From Centrapalus pauciflorus (lineage: Eukaryota; Streptophyta; Magnoliopsida; Asterales; Asteraceae), in contig JAANYP010004839.1 in the NCBI GenBank assembly GCA_020465985.1, forward strand, positions 124,001 through 188,000: a DNA stretch of 64,000 bases. The letters are read 5' to 3'. A model generated the notes under the pieces. It worked only from the letters and a program-made list of their open reading frames with translations. It was not told the origin of the DNA and made no database searches. Below, piece by piece: positions 45,854-56,653 of the stretch; within the stretch, counting starts at the first letter, position 1, and every line of letters starts with the position of its first letter. Made by a program: the position numbers and the translations under genes.

Positions 45854-46944
45854 TGTAGGTCCCAAAAGGTTTCCCAAGTATATAGTTCTAAGCTATAGAG
45901 GGGGGGGTGAATACAGCTATTTAAAACTTAAACACTCTTTTCTCAATGTTTGTATGTATTATCAACAAAAGTTAATTATAAACAAGGTTGAATGCGAAAA
46001 GGTTCAAGCTGAGATGACAGATACAACAGTTTGTCAACTAATCTAAAACTCACTCAGACTAGTTACAATGAATACACTCACCTAGAAGCACTCACTGTTT
46101 TTAACAAGGCTCAGAAGGACAGATTATACATGAACAGCTTAGACACACTCTACTGTTTTATATAAGCAGACTTGCATGCATCGAATAACACACTTCAATG
46201 CACGTTCTGATTTCACACTCTTAATTATTTCTTTATCCTTAGAAGCTTCCTTTTATACTCAAAAAGAGAATCTCAGTGGAGCTTCTTCATTGGACAGAAG
46301 AGATAAAGGAGAGTCTATCCAAAAAGAAAAAATGCCTTTCTGCACGTTCTGATAAAGTACCTTTGTCTTCACATGGCAGAATCTTTGTCTTTTTCTTTTT
46401 GTCACTGTTGTATACGGCTTTAACCAAAAGAGGAATGTCAACTTTGCATCTTTCTTCTTTAGCTAATGCCATTTTGATATAAGAAAAGGTCTGTCATCCT
46501 TTTTAAATATCTGTTTGTCTTCATGTGACAGAATAGCGTGGGCTGGCTGTGCAGTTCTGTTTTCCACTTTGTCTTCGACTTGTAAACTGATCTTGTAGCC
46601 AAACACAATACATGAGGACTTGGAAACATATTCCATAAAGTGTTTAACCTGTTCACAAAGAACTGAACACTTGTAAACTGTCCAAGCTGCTCAACAGAAT
46701 AAAGCAGCGTAGACAGTTTATGTCCAGCCTGTTCAGCAGACAGAACAGCTTGGACAAACTGCCTTTATTGCAACGAATACAACATGGTAAACAGCTTTGG
46801 GCTGATATTGCAAATCATTTTCATGTTTCAATAAGGCATATAACAGGACTTAAATTCAACCTCCAAATGCATCAATAGGATTGATTAAAAAATCTCCCCC
46901 TCAGATGAACAGCAGGTTTGACCGAGGCCTTTTTGTGCCTAACA
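45854..46944 (-). repeat. Element E 5' LTR (1091 bp)
   Basis: Plus-strand ends are TGTAGGTCCC and GTGCCTAACA. GAAAC follows at 46945-46949, matching 33521-33525. The TATA box (plus-strand TTTATAC) is near 46252. It faces the LTR of element G across 1.8 kb in inverted orientation. Confidence 0.95.
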
Positions 46945-48182
46945 GAAACGAATTCAATGCTGATAAAACTCGAGCAAACACAAAAACAAAAAATAAACTA
47001 CAAAGAGAAAAAACAACAACAAAGAAAACAAACTCACACTTAATAAAACTACAAACTCGAACAAAACAAAAATAAAGAAAGGAAAAAAAACAAACTTGGT
47101 AATAAAATTTATTTTGTGTGACGAACTCAGACTTAAAAAATCAAAGTTGGCCCGTCACTTAGTTTTGGAATGAGTCCAAAACTTAGAATAGGATAAACTT
47201 GGTTTAGGAGAAAAGAATAAAATCTAAGATTTGAAAGAAGAAAGAAAAAGATAAGTCCTAGACTTAGATTAGAAATCAGTAAAACAAAGAAAATAATTTG
47301 TTTGTTTTGTTTTTTTTAATAGGATAAACTCAGAGAAAAAAAACCATGAGACACAAAAAAGAACTGTTTAGTTAACTCTAAGACTGAAAAACAAATATCC
47401 GAGATTTAGAATTAATCTAAGTGTAGTGTTAAAAAGAGATCCGAGATTAGAAGAAAACTAAGTGTAGTGTTACAAAAAAAAAGATCCGAGATTTAAAAGT
47501 AAACTAAGCGTAGTGTTAAAAAAATCCGAGATTTAGAAATAAACTAAGTGTACCTGTTACAAAAAAAAGATCCGAGATTCTTACAATGTAAAAAAAACTT
47601 TCGAGATTTGAGATACACTTAGCATAAAAACCAACATCTAATTAGCAAGATGGACATAACACATCCGAGATATGATTATACTTAACAAAAAAATCATCAA
47701 AATAGGAATATAAACATATACATCCGAGATTAGTGAGCACCAGTTACAAACAAAACATCCGGGATATCTCTAGTGACCATACATCCGAGATTTGTCAAGT
47801 AATCATACATCCGAGATTTGTTCTTTAACTAGAACAATAACACATCCGAGATTGAGTTAACATATAGGAAAACATTTCAAATTTCAGAATGCATAGAAAC
47901 CAAAACAAAAAAAATCCAAAATTTTAGACCAAAACATCGAGAATCAGCAAACATCCGTGAACTATATCATCTGTTATATAAAAATATGAATAACATCCCA
48001 AGGAAGAAGATGAATCAACAAGAACTCAACACAAAAACAAACAACCACAAAAAAAACTTCCGAAATCAAATTGTTTCCAAACAATTTTGACCAAAAACGA
48101 TATTGACGAAAATCAAAATAGTTTCGAAACAGTATATTTTGTTTTTAAATCAAACCATCAAATGAATCGAAATAATCTTATA
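46945..48182 (-). other. Element F leader, repeat-rich and non-coding
   Basis: About 1.2 kb of very A-rich sequence between E and the F primer-binding site. I see no coding frame. It holds ten copies of ATCCGAGAT on the plus strand between 47397 and 47855, the first few inside a tandem repeat. This is where a gag start would normally lie in a copia element, but none is present. Confidence 0.7.
47397..47580. repeat. Tandem repeat, 42-46-bp unit, four to five copies
   Basis: The units consist of ATCCGAGATTTAGAA-like, TAAACTAAGTGTAGTGTTA-like and an A-run, one after the other. Beyond 47580 the rest of the unit is lost but ATCCGAGAT recurs to 47855. Confidence 0.85.
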
Positions 48183-48194
48183 GCTCTGATACCA
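48183..48194 (-). other. Element F primer-binding site (initiator Met tRNA)
   Basis: The minus strand reads TGGTATCAGAGC, two bases from the TGTTAG border at 48197. This is the main reason for calling F an LTR retrotransposon. Confidence 0.92.
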
Positions 48195-48196
48195 CT

Positions 48197-48519
48197 TGTT
48201 AGTCCCAAATAACCAAGCATAAACGATAAAAACGGACAAGATGAATAAATATAAATGTAGCCAAATGATTAGATTAAACCTTGAATGATGAACAATAATG
48301 AATAAATGTTTTTCTCTCTACCAACACGACGGCTACACTTCCTTTCACCTTTTTCTTCCTTGAGTTACCTCGAGTTACCTTGGGTTACACACACAAAACC
48401 CTAGGAGAGGATATAAAAGATAAACCCTAAAAGGCTTAAGCCCTTACAAAATATGAACATAAATATTAATTTATTACATAATAAACCCTAGACTTGATTA
48501 CATTAAAACAAGTCTAACA
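48197..48519 (-). repeat. Element F 5' LTR (323 bp)
   Basis: The ends are TGTTAG and CTAACA, a perfect 6-bp inverted terminal pair. It contains a TTTTATATCC-type TATA on the minus strand near 48415 and AACCCTAGG / AAACCCTA words. I did not find a second copy in the window, so the outer edge rests on the TG...CA form alone. Confidence 0.75.
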
Positions 48520-48756
48520 GGACTATTAAATGATTACAAATAAACTCCCAGACTTGATTGCAATTAATAATATATAAAAATATCCCCTTAATGATAAAGT
48601 CTGTGTTCTTCAAAATAAGCTTGATCTTTTGATGATCTATCTCCCTTTTTGAATATTCATCTTTTTCGATTTGAACAACTTCTAGAGATTTCTCTATATC
48701 TGAAACTTGATCTTCAACTTTGATAAGTATATTTTGTTGAATTGGCAATGAACTCT
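48520..48756 (-). pseudogene. Element X: fragment of a coiled-coil linker
   Basis: On the minus strand a short open frame reads IKVEDQVSDIEKSLEVVQIEK followed by REIDHQKIKLILK, strongly heptad-like and similar in style to copia Gag linkers. It lies between the F LTR and the G LTR and is probably part of an older element into which both inserted. Downstream codons turn hydrophobic and look non-coding. Confidence 0.5.
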
Positions 48757-49869
48757 TGTTAGGCACAAAAAGGCCTCAGTCAAACCTGTTATACATTCTA
48801 GAGGGAGATTTTTAATCAAACCTGTTTGATGCACTTTAAGGAATAATTTAAGGCCTCTTAATGCCTTATTTAATCCTGGAAAGTGATTTGCAAAATAAGT
48901 CAAAGCTGCTTACCATGTTGCATTTGTTGCAACTGAGGCAGATTGTCCAAACTGTTCTATTCTGTTGAACAGGGTGGACATAAACTGTCTATCCTGTTCA
49001 TACCTGTTGAGCACCTTGGACAAATTCTAAGTGTTCTGTTCTTTGTGAACAGAACCTGTTCATTGTGAACAGGCTAAACACTTTAGGAATGTGTTTTCAT
49101 GTCCTCATGTATTGTGTTGTACCAAAAGTTTAATTTAAAAAGTCGAAGACAAAGTGGACAAACAGAAGCTACTCAGACTGCCCACGCTGTTCTGTTACAT
49201 GAAGACTAAGTGGATATTTGAAATGAGTGACAAACCATTTCTTATATCAAAATGGCTATACAAGAAGTTGAAAGGTTTAAAGTTGACATTCCTCTTTTGT
49301 TAAAAGCCTTCTGCAACAAAGTCAAGAAGGAAAAGACAAAGATTCTGTGATGTAGAGACAAATGCTGCTTTGTTAGAACAAGCAGAAAAGTATTTTTGTC
49401 TTTTTGGAAAGACACTCCACTATCTATGTATCCAATGAAAAAGCTTCACTAGGATTCTCTGTGAGAGTATAAAAGGAAGCTTCTAAGGAATGTGAGACAA
49501 CCAAGAGTGTGATATTCAGAACGTGCAAAAGAATTGTGTTTTCATGCATGCAAAGTCTGCTTGAATAAAACAGTTGAGTGTGTCCAAGTTGTTCTTGTTC
49601 AAGCTGTCTGTTTGTCTATCTTGTAAACAGTGAGATCATCTTTGTGAGTGTATTCATTGTAACTGGTCTGAGTGTCTCTTAGATTAGTAGAACATCTGTT
49701 CTATCTGTCATCTCAGCTTGAACCTTTCCGCAGTTCAAGCTTGTTTGCAATTAACACTTGTTGATAATACTTACAAACATTGAGAAAATGTGTTGAAAAT
49801 TTAAATAGCTGTATTTAACCCCCTCTACATCTTATAGACACATACTAGGGAAACTTTTTGGGACCTACA
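48757..49869 (+). repeat. Element G 5' LTR (1113 bp)
   Basis: Starts TGTTAGGCACAAAAAGGCC and ends TTTTTGGGACCTACA. It matches both E LTRs in inverted orientation. The LTR TATA box TATAAAAG is at 49468-49475. Confidence 0.93.
49468..49475 (+). promoter_or_regulatory. TATA box of the G 5' LTR
   Basis: TATAAAAG within GAGAGTATAAAAGGAAGC, in the middle of the LTR as expected for U3/R. Related TTTATAC sequences stand in the same place in D and E on the minus strand. Confidence 0.7.
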
Positions 49870-49871
49870 TC

Positions 49872-49883
49872 TGGTATCAGAGC
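49872..49883 (+). other. Element G primer-binding site (initiator Met tRNA)
   Basis: TGGTATCAGAGC, two bases after the LTR. Confidence 0.95.
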
Positions 49884-49935
49884 AACTTATAGTGTGCGTT
49901 AACACTAGATCTCTCATTATCCCCTATTTCCCATC

Positions 49936-52683
49936 ATGGACAACAATGCTGCCAGTTCTTCCTCTTATTATGACAATGGTTGGATGGAAAAACCTCCCAA
50001 GTTCAATCATCAGAACTTCTCTGGATGGAAGTTCAGAATGATTCTCTACTTAGAGAATCTGGATGTACAGCTACCAGAGATAGTAATGGATGGTCCCTAT
50101 GTGCCAACCTCTGTTACTACTATAACTCCTGCTGCTGAAGGAGCTGTTCCTGATGTCAGGACTATTGAGAAGGCAAACGCTCAATGTTCTAATGAAGACA
50201 AAAGGCTGGTCGCTCTTGATGCAAAGGCTAGGCACAATCTTGTTATTTCTCTCCCTGATGTGTGTTCAAACAGGTTGAGAAAATTAAGACTGCAAAGGAG
50301 ATATAGGATACTTTGTGTACTGTCTATGATGGTCCCACTATCACACTGGATAACAAAATTAGCAATCCTGTTAACAGTATGGAGCTGTTCTTTGCAAAGC
50401 CAAAGGAGTCACTCACTGAAACCTACACCAGGTTCACTACCATGATAAATGATCTCAAAGCTGTTCGGATCACTAAAGACAACTTAACTTTGGTGAAATT
50501 TTTTTTGGACATTCTGCCTGAGGAATGGAATTACTACTCTACTATCCTCAGAAACTCAGGTACCATCAGAGGCATGGATCTTGTGAATCTTTATGGATCC
50601 TTGTTGAATGATGAATAGTCAAGGCAACAGAAAAGAAATGTCTTAGAGTTGTCCAAAAGAGGTGCTGCTTTAGTGGCCAACGTGAGACAACCTGCTGGTC
50701 AGGTGTGTGATGTGTTGACACAAGCTGATCAACAGGCTGATGATGAAATGGAAGAATTGTCAGAGGAAGAAGACTGTGAAGACCTTACTGAGTTTGATGA
50801 TGAGCAAATGATTGCTATGCTTGTTCGAAAATTCAATAAGAAGAGGTTTGGTGGAAAGATGCTACAAAAGAAGTCAGGTGGCATAAAAAAAGGCATTTGA
50901 CAAAACTAAGGTTGAGTGCTTTAAATGTGACAAAAAAGGCCATATGGCTGCTGACTGTGTGTCTAAAGCTGTTGGCTCCTCATCCAAAGCATACAAGACA
51001 AATAAAGATGATGGCTACAGGGTTAAGTACCTAATGGCCATGGCTAAGCTGAGAAGTTGGAAGACTCAGTGGCTTCCAACAAGTAGAAGGGACTCATGGT
51101 TGAGACTTGTGACTGGGAGGAGTCTGATTCATCATCTGATGCAGAGAACAACAATTGTCTGACGGCCAACACTGATGTCCCCGCAACAAGCAACTTCAAA
51201 CAGGACTTGGCTGAAGCTGAAGCTCCCAGCAGCTTGGAGAACTGGAACCCAACTATGATGTATAAGGTACAAAATTTTATGGATTGGAGTTCTGATGAAA
51301 AAGTTAAAATGTTTGAATATTTACTTGTTGATTTAAAAGCTGTTGTTGAGAAGCATGATGCTTTGAAGTATGTGATCTTTAAGTTAAAAACAGATCTTGA
51401 AACAAAAACTAATAAACTGAACAACTTTCATAAATTGAAAACTGAACTTGATGAAGTAAAACACATCAACACCATTTTATTGGAAGAAAAGAGAGAGACA
51501 GACTCAAAGCATGCCAAGCTTCAAAGATTATTGACTCTTGGTGCCAATCAGCATAGAAGGTCAACCATTGTATCAGTCAGCAGATCCCTGCTCAAATACA
51601 ATCCTATCTTGGAGGGGATCTTGATACAACAGCTTCAATTGTTGAGATAAATAATCTGGAAAAAGACTTATCCACTCTTGGTGAGCTTCCAAGTACTTTT
51701 ATCCAAAGAGTAAATGGAAAGCTGGTCTCAACAAATAAGTTTTTCAGGCCTCAAAATACTTACAGTTTGTGTGAAAAAGCTTTAAAAACTAATGATGGAA
51801 TGTGTTCTCCATCAAATCAGTCTGGTAAGTGCATAGCTGGTTCACACAAACAAAGAAGGGAAAACAAGGTCAAATTGCAACTTTGGACTCCAAACCTGTC
51901 AACAAGACAGGTTCTGGATCTAAATCTGATGGAAAGAAACCTGTTAACCCTTTTGGTGCTGATCATTTCGAGAAAAAGTTTTCAAAAGGAAAGCAACATG
52001 TTTTCAACAAGGGTAAATCTCATGTTAGAAGCAAATCTGTTGTGGTTTCAAATAAGTTTTTCAATCATTGTGGAAAGCAGGTGATAATTGAAGGAAAACC
52101 TTTTGATAAAACCAGAAGAAATGATCATGTTGATAGGCAACAGTCATCACATCTCAGTAAAGGTAAAGGCAAAGCCATTGTCCAACCTAAGAAAACAGTG
52201 AATAAGTTTCCCAAACCTGTGGAAAGCCAAAATCTAATTAAACTTCCTATATTTGATCTCTGCCCTCCTAGGAAGAGGAAAGAGGACACAAGTAAAGTTG
52301 TTGCTGTTGTACCTTCCACTCAAACTGTTGGTTCTTCCCATAATAGTAATAAGTTTACTAAACCTGCTGAGAAGTCCAACAAGGATATCTCAGATTGTGT
52401 TTCTGGGAGTACTTCTTCAATAAAGTCTAAAAAGAGAAAATGCTATAAATGTGGGAAGAAGACTCATATGGCCAAAGACTGTCCTGAAACCGAGGACATA
52501 AGGCCTGCTGACACTGCTCGTTCCAACATTGCAAAAACCAGAAGTGTTGGAAGTAACATGGTCATTGAGGAGAGTATCCAAGCTGATACAATCCAAATTG
52601 GAAATATTAGTGTAGATCTAAGTGGTCCATCAACAAATGTTGATGAAGAAGGAAACCTTATGATGAGATCCCGTCAAAACTAA
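49936..52683 (+). pseudogene. gag: Element G Gag and linker
   Basis: Starts MDNNAASSSSYYDNGWMEKP at the first ATG after the primer-binding site. The capsid is open to about 50260, where a 2-base loss shifts the frame, and it continues with LTETYTRFTTMINDL and LDILPEEWNYYSTIL. An extra A near 50887 shifts it again. The first zinc knuckle is CFKCDKKGHMAADC (50917-50958) and the second is CYKCGKKTHMAKDC (52441-52482). Both are complete, about 1.5 kb apart, separated by a coiled-coil and Lys-rich linker. The last frame (51829-52683) ends TAA just before the protease. Confidence 0.88.
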
Positions 52684-52699
52684 TATTTTCCCATGGCAC

Positions 52700-54429
52700 T
52701 CTGCAGGTGAAACAACCAAGCCAGGTTTGGTAGTTGGACAACGGCAGCTCAGGCCACATGACATGTTGCAAAGATTTGCTGAGTGTTCTCAGGCCTGAAA
52801 AAGACCCAAAAGTCACCTTTGGTGACAATGTTCAGGGATCCACAGAAGGATATGGAACCCTTCAAGCTGGTGCTGCAATATTTAAAAGAGTAGCCTATGT
52901 GTCTGGGCTAAAACATAATTTTGTTAGCATTAGCCAACTATGTGATGCTGGCTACAAGGTCAACTTTGATGAGCACCTAGGATACATATTGGATCCCCAA
53001 GGCAACGTTGTACAACGTGCACAAAGGAAGAGAGGTGTATATGTTGTGGATATGAAACCTGTCGATCCAACAACTGAAACCTGTTTCATCTCAAGAAGCA
53101 ATGCATACCTAACCTGGTTATGGCACAAAAGGTTATCACACCTAAACATCAAGAATATCAACAAACTCTATAAGAAAGAGTTGGTAATAGGTTTGCTTTC
53201 TATAACTTTTGTTAAGGATAAACTCTGCACAGATTGTGAGAAAGGCAAGCAAAGAAAAACATCTTTTAAATCCAAGCATAATTTTTCTATTGACACCCCT
53301 CTCTTCTTAATCCACATGGACTTGTTTGGACCCGTCAGTGTCCCAAGTCTAGGAGGTAGTCTAGTAATGGTTGATGAGTTCTCCAGGTTTACATGGGTGA
53401 TCTTCCTAAAGACCAAAGGAGAGTCTGCCAGAGAAATTGTTGGATTTATCAAAAAGATGGAAGTTCTAAACTCTGCACAAGTCAAGCAGCTTAGAAGTGA
53501 TCATGGTACTGAATTCAGAAACAGTACTCTTAAAGACTTCTGTGAAGAAAAAGAGGGATCTCACAAAACTTTTCAGCTGTAAGAACTCCACAACAAACTT
53601 GGACTTGCTGAAAGGAGGAATAGAACCCTGATTGAAGCTGCTAGAACCATGCTGTGTGCATCTGGTTGGCCCTCATCATTTTGGGCTGAAGCTGTCAACA
53701 CTACCTGCTTCACTCAAAGCAGATCCTTAGTGGTGAAAAGGTTCAATAAGACTCCTTATTAGTTAATGAAAGGGAGAAAACCAAATATAAGTTATTTCCA
53801 TGTGTTTGGATGTCCTTGCTTCATTATGAATCAGAGGGATCCGCTGGAAAATTTTGAACCCAAAGTTGATGAAGGTGTGTTTGTTGGATATTCTATTGTT
53901 TCTAAAGCCTACAGAGTATACAACTACAAAAGAAAGGTGATAGATGAATCTATCAATGTCTCATTTGAGGAGTCTAGGAATGCCTCTACCAAAGCTGTTC
54001 CTGAATCAGTTTCAGGAGAGTTCAACTTTGATGATCTGATGCACTCAAATGTTGTGGAAAAGAACTCAAAAGCTTCCACTTTACCCAGGGTGGAACCTGT
54101 TAACCACAATGGGCATGATGATGATTATGTTAGTATACCCTGTGTGAATAAGTGTACTGATATAATTAATGCACCATGTCCAGAACCAATCAATGTTGAT
54201 TTCCCTGAATCCTCTGTTGATGTGTTCAATAGTAGAGATAGATGTTCAATAGGTGAACATGCTCAAGACAATAGTGTCTCTAAAAATCTTGAAAATTATT
54301 TTGCAAGACCTGATGAAAATGAATATGATACAGGAGAATCTTCATTGAAACATGATCCTAAGTGGATCACGTGTCAACTCATTGATCAAATAATTGGTGA
54401 CGTCAACAAAGGGGTACAAACAAGATGGG
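52700..54429 (+). pseudogene. pol: Element G protease and integrase
   Basis: The protease motif reads DNGSSGHMT (52734-52763) where the family has DSG, so the catalytic triad is altered. The pre-integrase region has WHKRLSHLNIKNINKL and CEKGKQRKTSF. Integrase keeps HMDLFGPV (~53315) and RSDHGTEFRNS (~53495); the third catalytic block is broken by a shift near 53575. The C-terminal part is back in frame (FWAEAVNTTCFTQSRS; TAG at 53761; YFHVFGCPCFIMNQ), followed by the acidic linker. Confidence 0.88.
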
Positions 54430-55963
54430 ACATCTTAGGAAACTTTTGTATGTTTTCTAGTTTTCTGTCCCTGATGGAGCCAAAGAAAGTAGATGAAGCT
54501 CTGAAAGATGCCAATTGGATCACTACCATGCAAGAGGAGCTCAATCAGTTTGAGAGAAACAAAGTATGGAAGCTGGTCCCTGTTCCTAAAGGTAAAACTA
54601 TATTGGCACCAAATGGGTCTTCAGAAACAAAATAAATGACTAAGGTCATGTCATTCGAAATAAGACAAGACTGGTTACTCAAGGCTATAAGCAAGAAAAA
54701 GGCATAAACTATGATGAAACATTTGCTCCGGTGGCAAGGTTAGAAACAATTCGTTTGTTTCTAGCCTATAATGCCCACAAGAGCATGAAGGTATTTCAAA
54801 TGGATGTCAAGAGCGCATTTTTGAATGGTAAGCTGCAGGAAGAGGTATATTTCAAGAAACCCCCAGGGTTTGAAAGTGAACAACATCCAGGTTTTGTCTA
54901 TAAGTTGAACAAGCCCTTAGAGCCTGGTATTACACTCTTACTGATTTTCCTAAGAGCGATGGTTATTCCAGAGGTAAAGTGGATACCACATTGTTCATAA
55001 AGAAGGTAAAACTGATATTATGCTTGTTCAAATATATGTGGATGACATAGTATTTGGTTCTACTAATGAACAGTTATGCAAAAACTTTTCACTGCTCATT
55101 AAATCCAAATATGAAACGAGCATGATGGGTGAACTTACTTTCTTTCTAGGATTACAGGTTAAACAAACCTCAAATGGAATTTTTATTAATCAAAGAAAGT
55201 ATACCTTAGATCTTCTGAAAAAGTTTAAATTTTATCAAAGTTCTCCCACCAAACCCCAATGGCAACCAATGTAAAGTTGTATACTGATGCATATGGCAAA
55301 TCTGTTTCACTAACAGCTTAGAGAGGCATGATTGGGAGGTTGCTATATTTAACTGCCAGTAAACCAGATATTATGTTTTGCTACCTGTTTATGTGCTAGG
55401 TTTCAAGCTGATCCAAAAGAATCACATCTACCTACTGTCAAAAGAATATTCAGATACCTAAGGGTACACCAGGTTTGGCTCTTTGGTATCCCAAAGACTC
55501 TAGCCTTGAACTAATTGGCTACTCAGATTCTGATTTTGCAGGCTGCAGGCTAGATAGCAAAAGTACGACAGGTGAATGTCAACTCCTTGGTGGAAAGTTG
55601 ATCAGTTGGTGTAGCAAGAAGCAGAATTCTGTTTCTACTTCTATTGTCGAAGCTGAGTACATTCCTGCTGGAAGCTGCTGCGGGCAGATTCTATGGATGC
55701 AGCATCAGCTTGAGGATTATTGCCTTGTATATAGGAAAACTCCTACTCTTTGTGATAATACAGGTCTCATAGCCATCTCCAACAATCCAGTCTTCCAATC
55801 CAGAACAAAGCATATTGAAGTCAGATTTCACTTTATCAGAGATCACATCCAAAGAGGTAATGTGGAGCTTGCAGACATTTTCACCAAAACTCTTGATGAA
55901 AACAGGTTTAATTACCTTGTACGCAAGCTAGGTATGTTAATAAAAGTGAGTAAGTGTTATTGA
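54430..55963 (+). pseudogene. pol: Element G reverse transcriptase and RNase H
   Basis: RT begins near MFSSFLSLMEPKKVDEALKD and continues with NYDETFAPVARLETI, VFQMDVKSAFLNGKLQ and IYVDDIVFGSTNEQ (55031-55072, catalytic pair intact), then MGELTFFLGL. Shifts lie near 54610, 54915, 55005 and 55260. RNase H (55475-55963) has EAEYIPAGSCCGQILW and TKHIEVRFHFIRDH. About ten residues between RGNVE and LADIFTK are missing relative to E. Confidence 0.88.
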
Positions 55964-56653
55964 TGTTCTAAAGATCACTTGTTCTAATCTGTTAAAATTT
56001 TTCAGAACAGCTTGGACAGGACAGGATTTACTTGTCCTATACTTCGCCAGTTTTTGAAAATTTGGACAGCTTGAACATATAACAGAATTGACAAAAATAA
56101 GTTTTAATCTCAAACCTGGTCTGTTGTTCAAACTCCCAACATGCTCACTCTCTTAATCTGTCATACATGGTATTGCCTTGTAACCTACTCAGCTATTGAA
56201 CACGTTTCACAATGAAACCTGTTCTCATATACCTGCACATGTTTCATGAACATCTTGAAGAGTGATCAGTTTGTAATGAAACCAGTTCATCACAGGTTTG
56301 CACAATAGCTTAGAACATCAGTTTTTAATTACCTTTCTTCACATTTAAGTTACTTAAATTACGTATTTATTTAACTTAATTACCTATGGATAATGTTTGT
56401 TAACGTGTGTTAGTAGTTAAAAAGGTCAAGTGGTCTGACAACCATTCTGACAAGGCAAACCATTCCGTTTTCCGTTAAGAACAGTTCAAATCAACAGCCT
56501 AAATCTTTCTCTCTCCTACTCACTCTCATTCAAATCCTATAAATACCTAAGCCACTATTTCATCTTCTTCTTCTTCTCTACTACTTCCATAACTACATGA
56601 TAAATCCTAAACCGACTAAGTGTCATATATTGTGCATCACTACTACTTTCTAA
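55964..56653 (+). other. Element G spacer between pol and the extra ORF
   Basis: Non-coding, homologous to the D and E spacers. It holds TTCCGTTTTCCGTTA at 56463-56477 and the TATA box at 56538-56545, then a CT-rich stretch before the ATG. Confidence 0.75.
56538..56545 (+). promoter_or_regulatory. Candidate internal TATA box for the G extra ORF
   Basis: CCTATAAATACC, 116 bp before the ATG at 56654 and 61 bp after the 15-mer. It is followed by a pyrimidine-rich TTTCATCTTCTTCTTC stretch as in plant core promoters. Confidence 0.6.

Larger units (their letters stand above)
33526..46944 (-). mobile_element. Element E: complete Ty1/copia retrotransposon (13.4 kb) with extra 3' ORF
   Basis: Both LTRs (33526-34622 and 45854-46944) are present and flanked by the exact 5-bp duplication GAAAC (33521-33525 and 46945-46949). 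Between them, on the minus strand, lie the primer-binding site, gag, protease, integrase, RT, RNase H, a ~690-bp spacer with a TATA box, a ~4.1-kb extra ORF and a polypurine tract. The LTRs differ at scattered sites. Several stops and shifts make the copy non-functional in cis, but the order is intact. It lies inside element F. Confidence 0.96.

Noticed and set aside
47397..47580. CRISPR-like regular repeats
   Set aside because: Units are degenerate, A-rich and without unique equal-length spacers, in a eukaryotic retroelement leader.
48197..48519. Small DNA transposon with TGTTAG/CTAACA inverted ends
   Set aside because: A Met-tRNA primer-binding site stands two bases inside, which fits an LTR and not a terminal-inverted-repeat transposon.
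48694..48903. 69-codon minus-strand frame
   Set aside because: It crosses the junction of X and the G LTR, so it is a by-product of the insertion.
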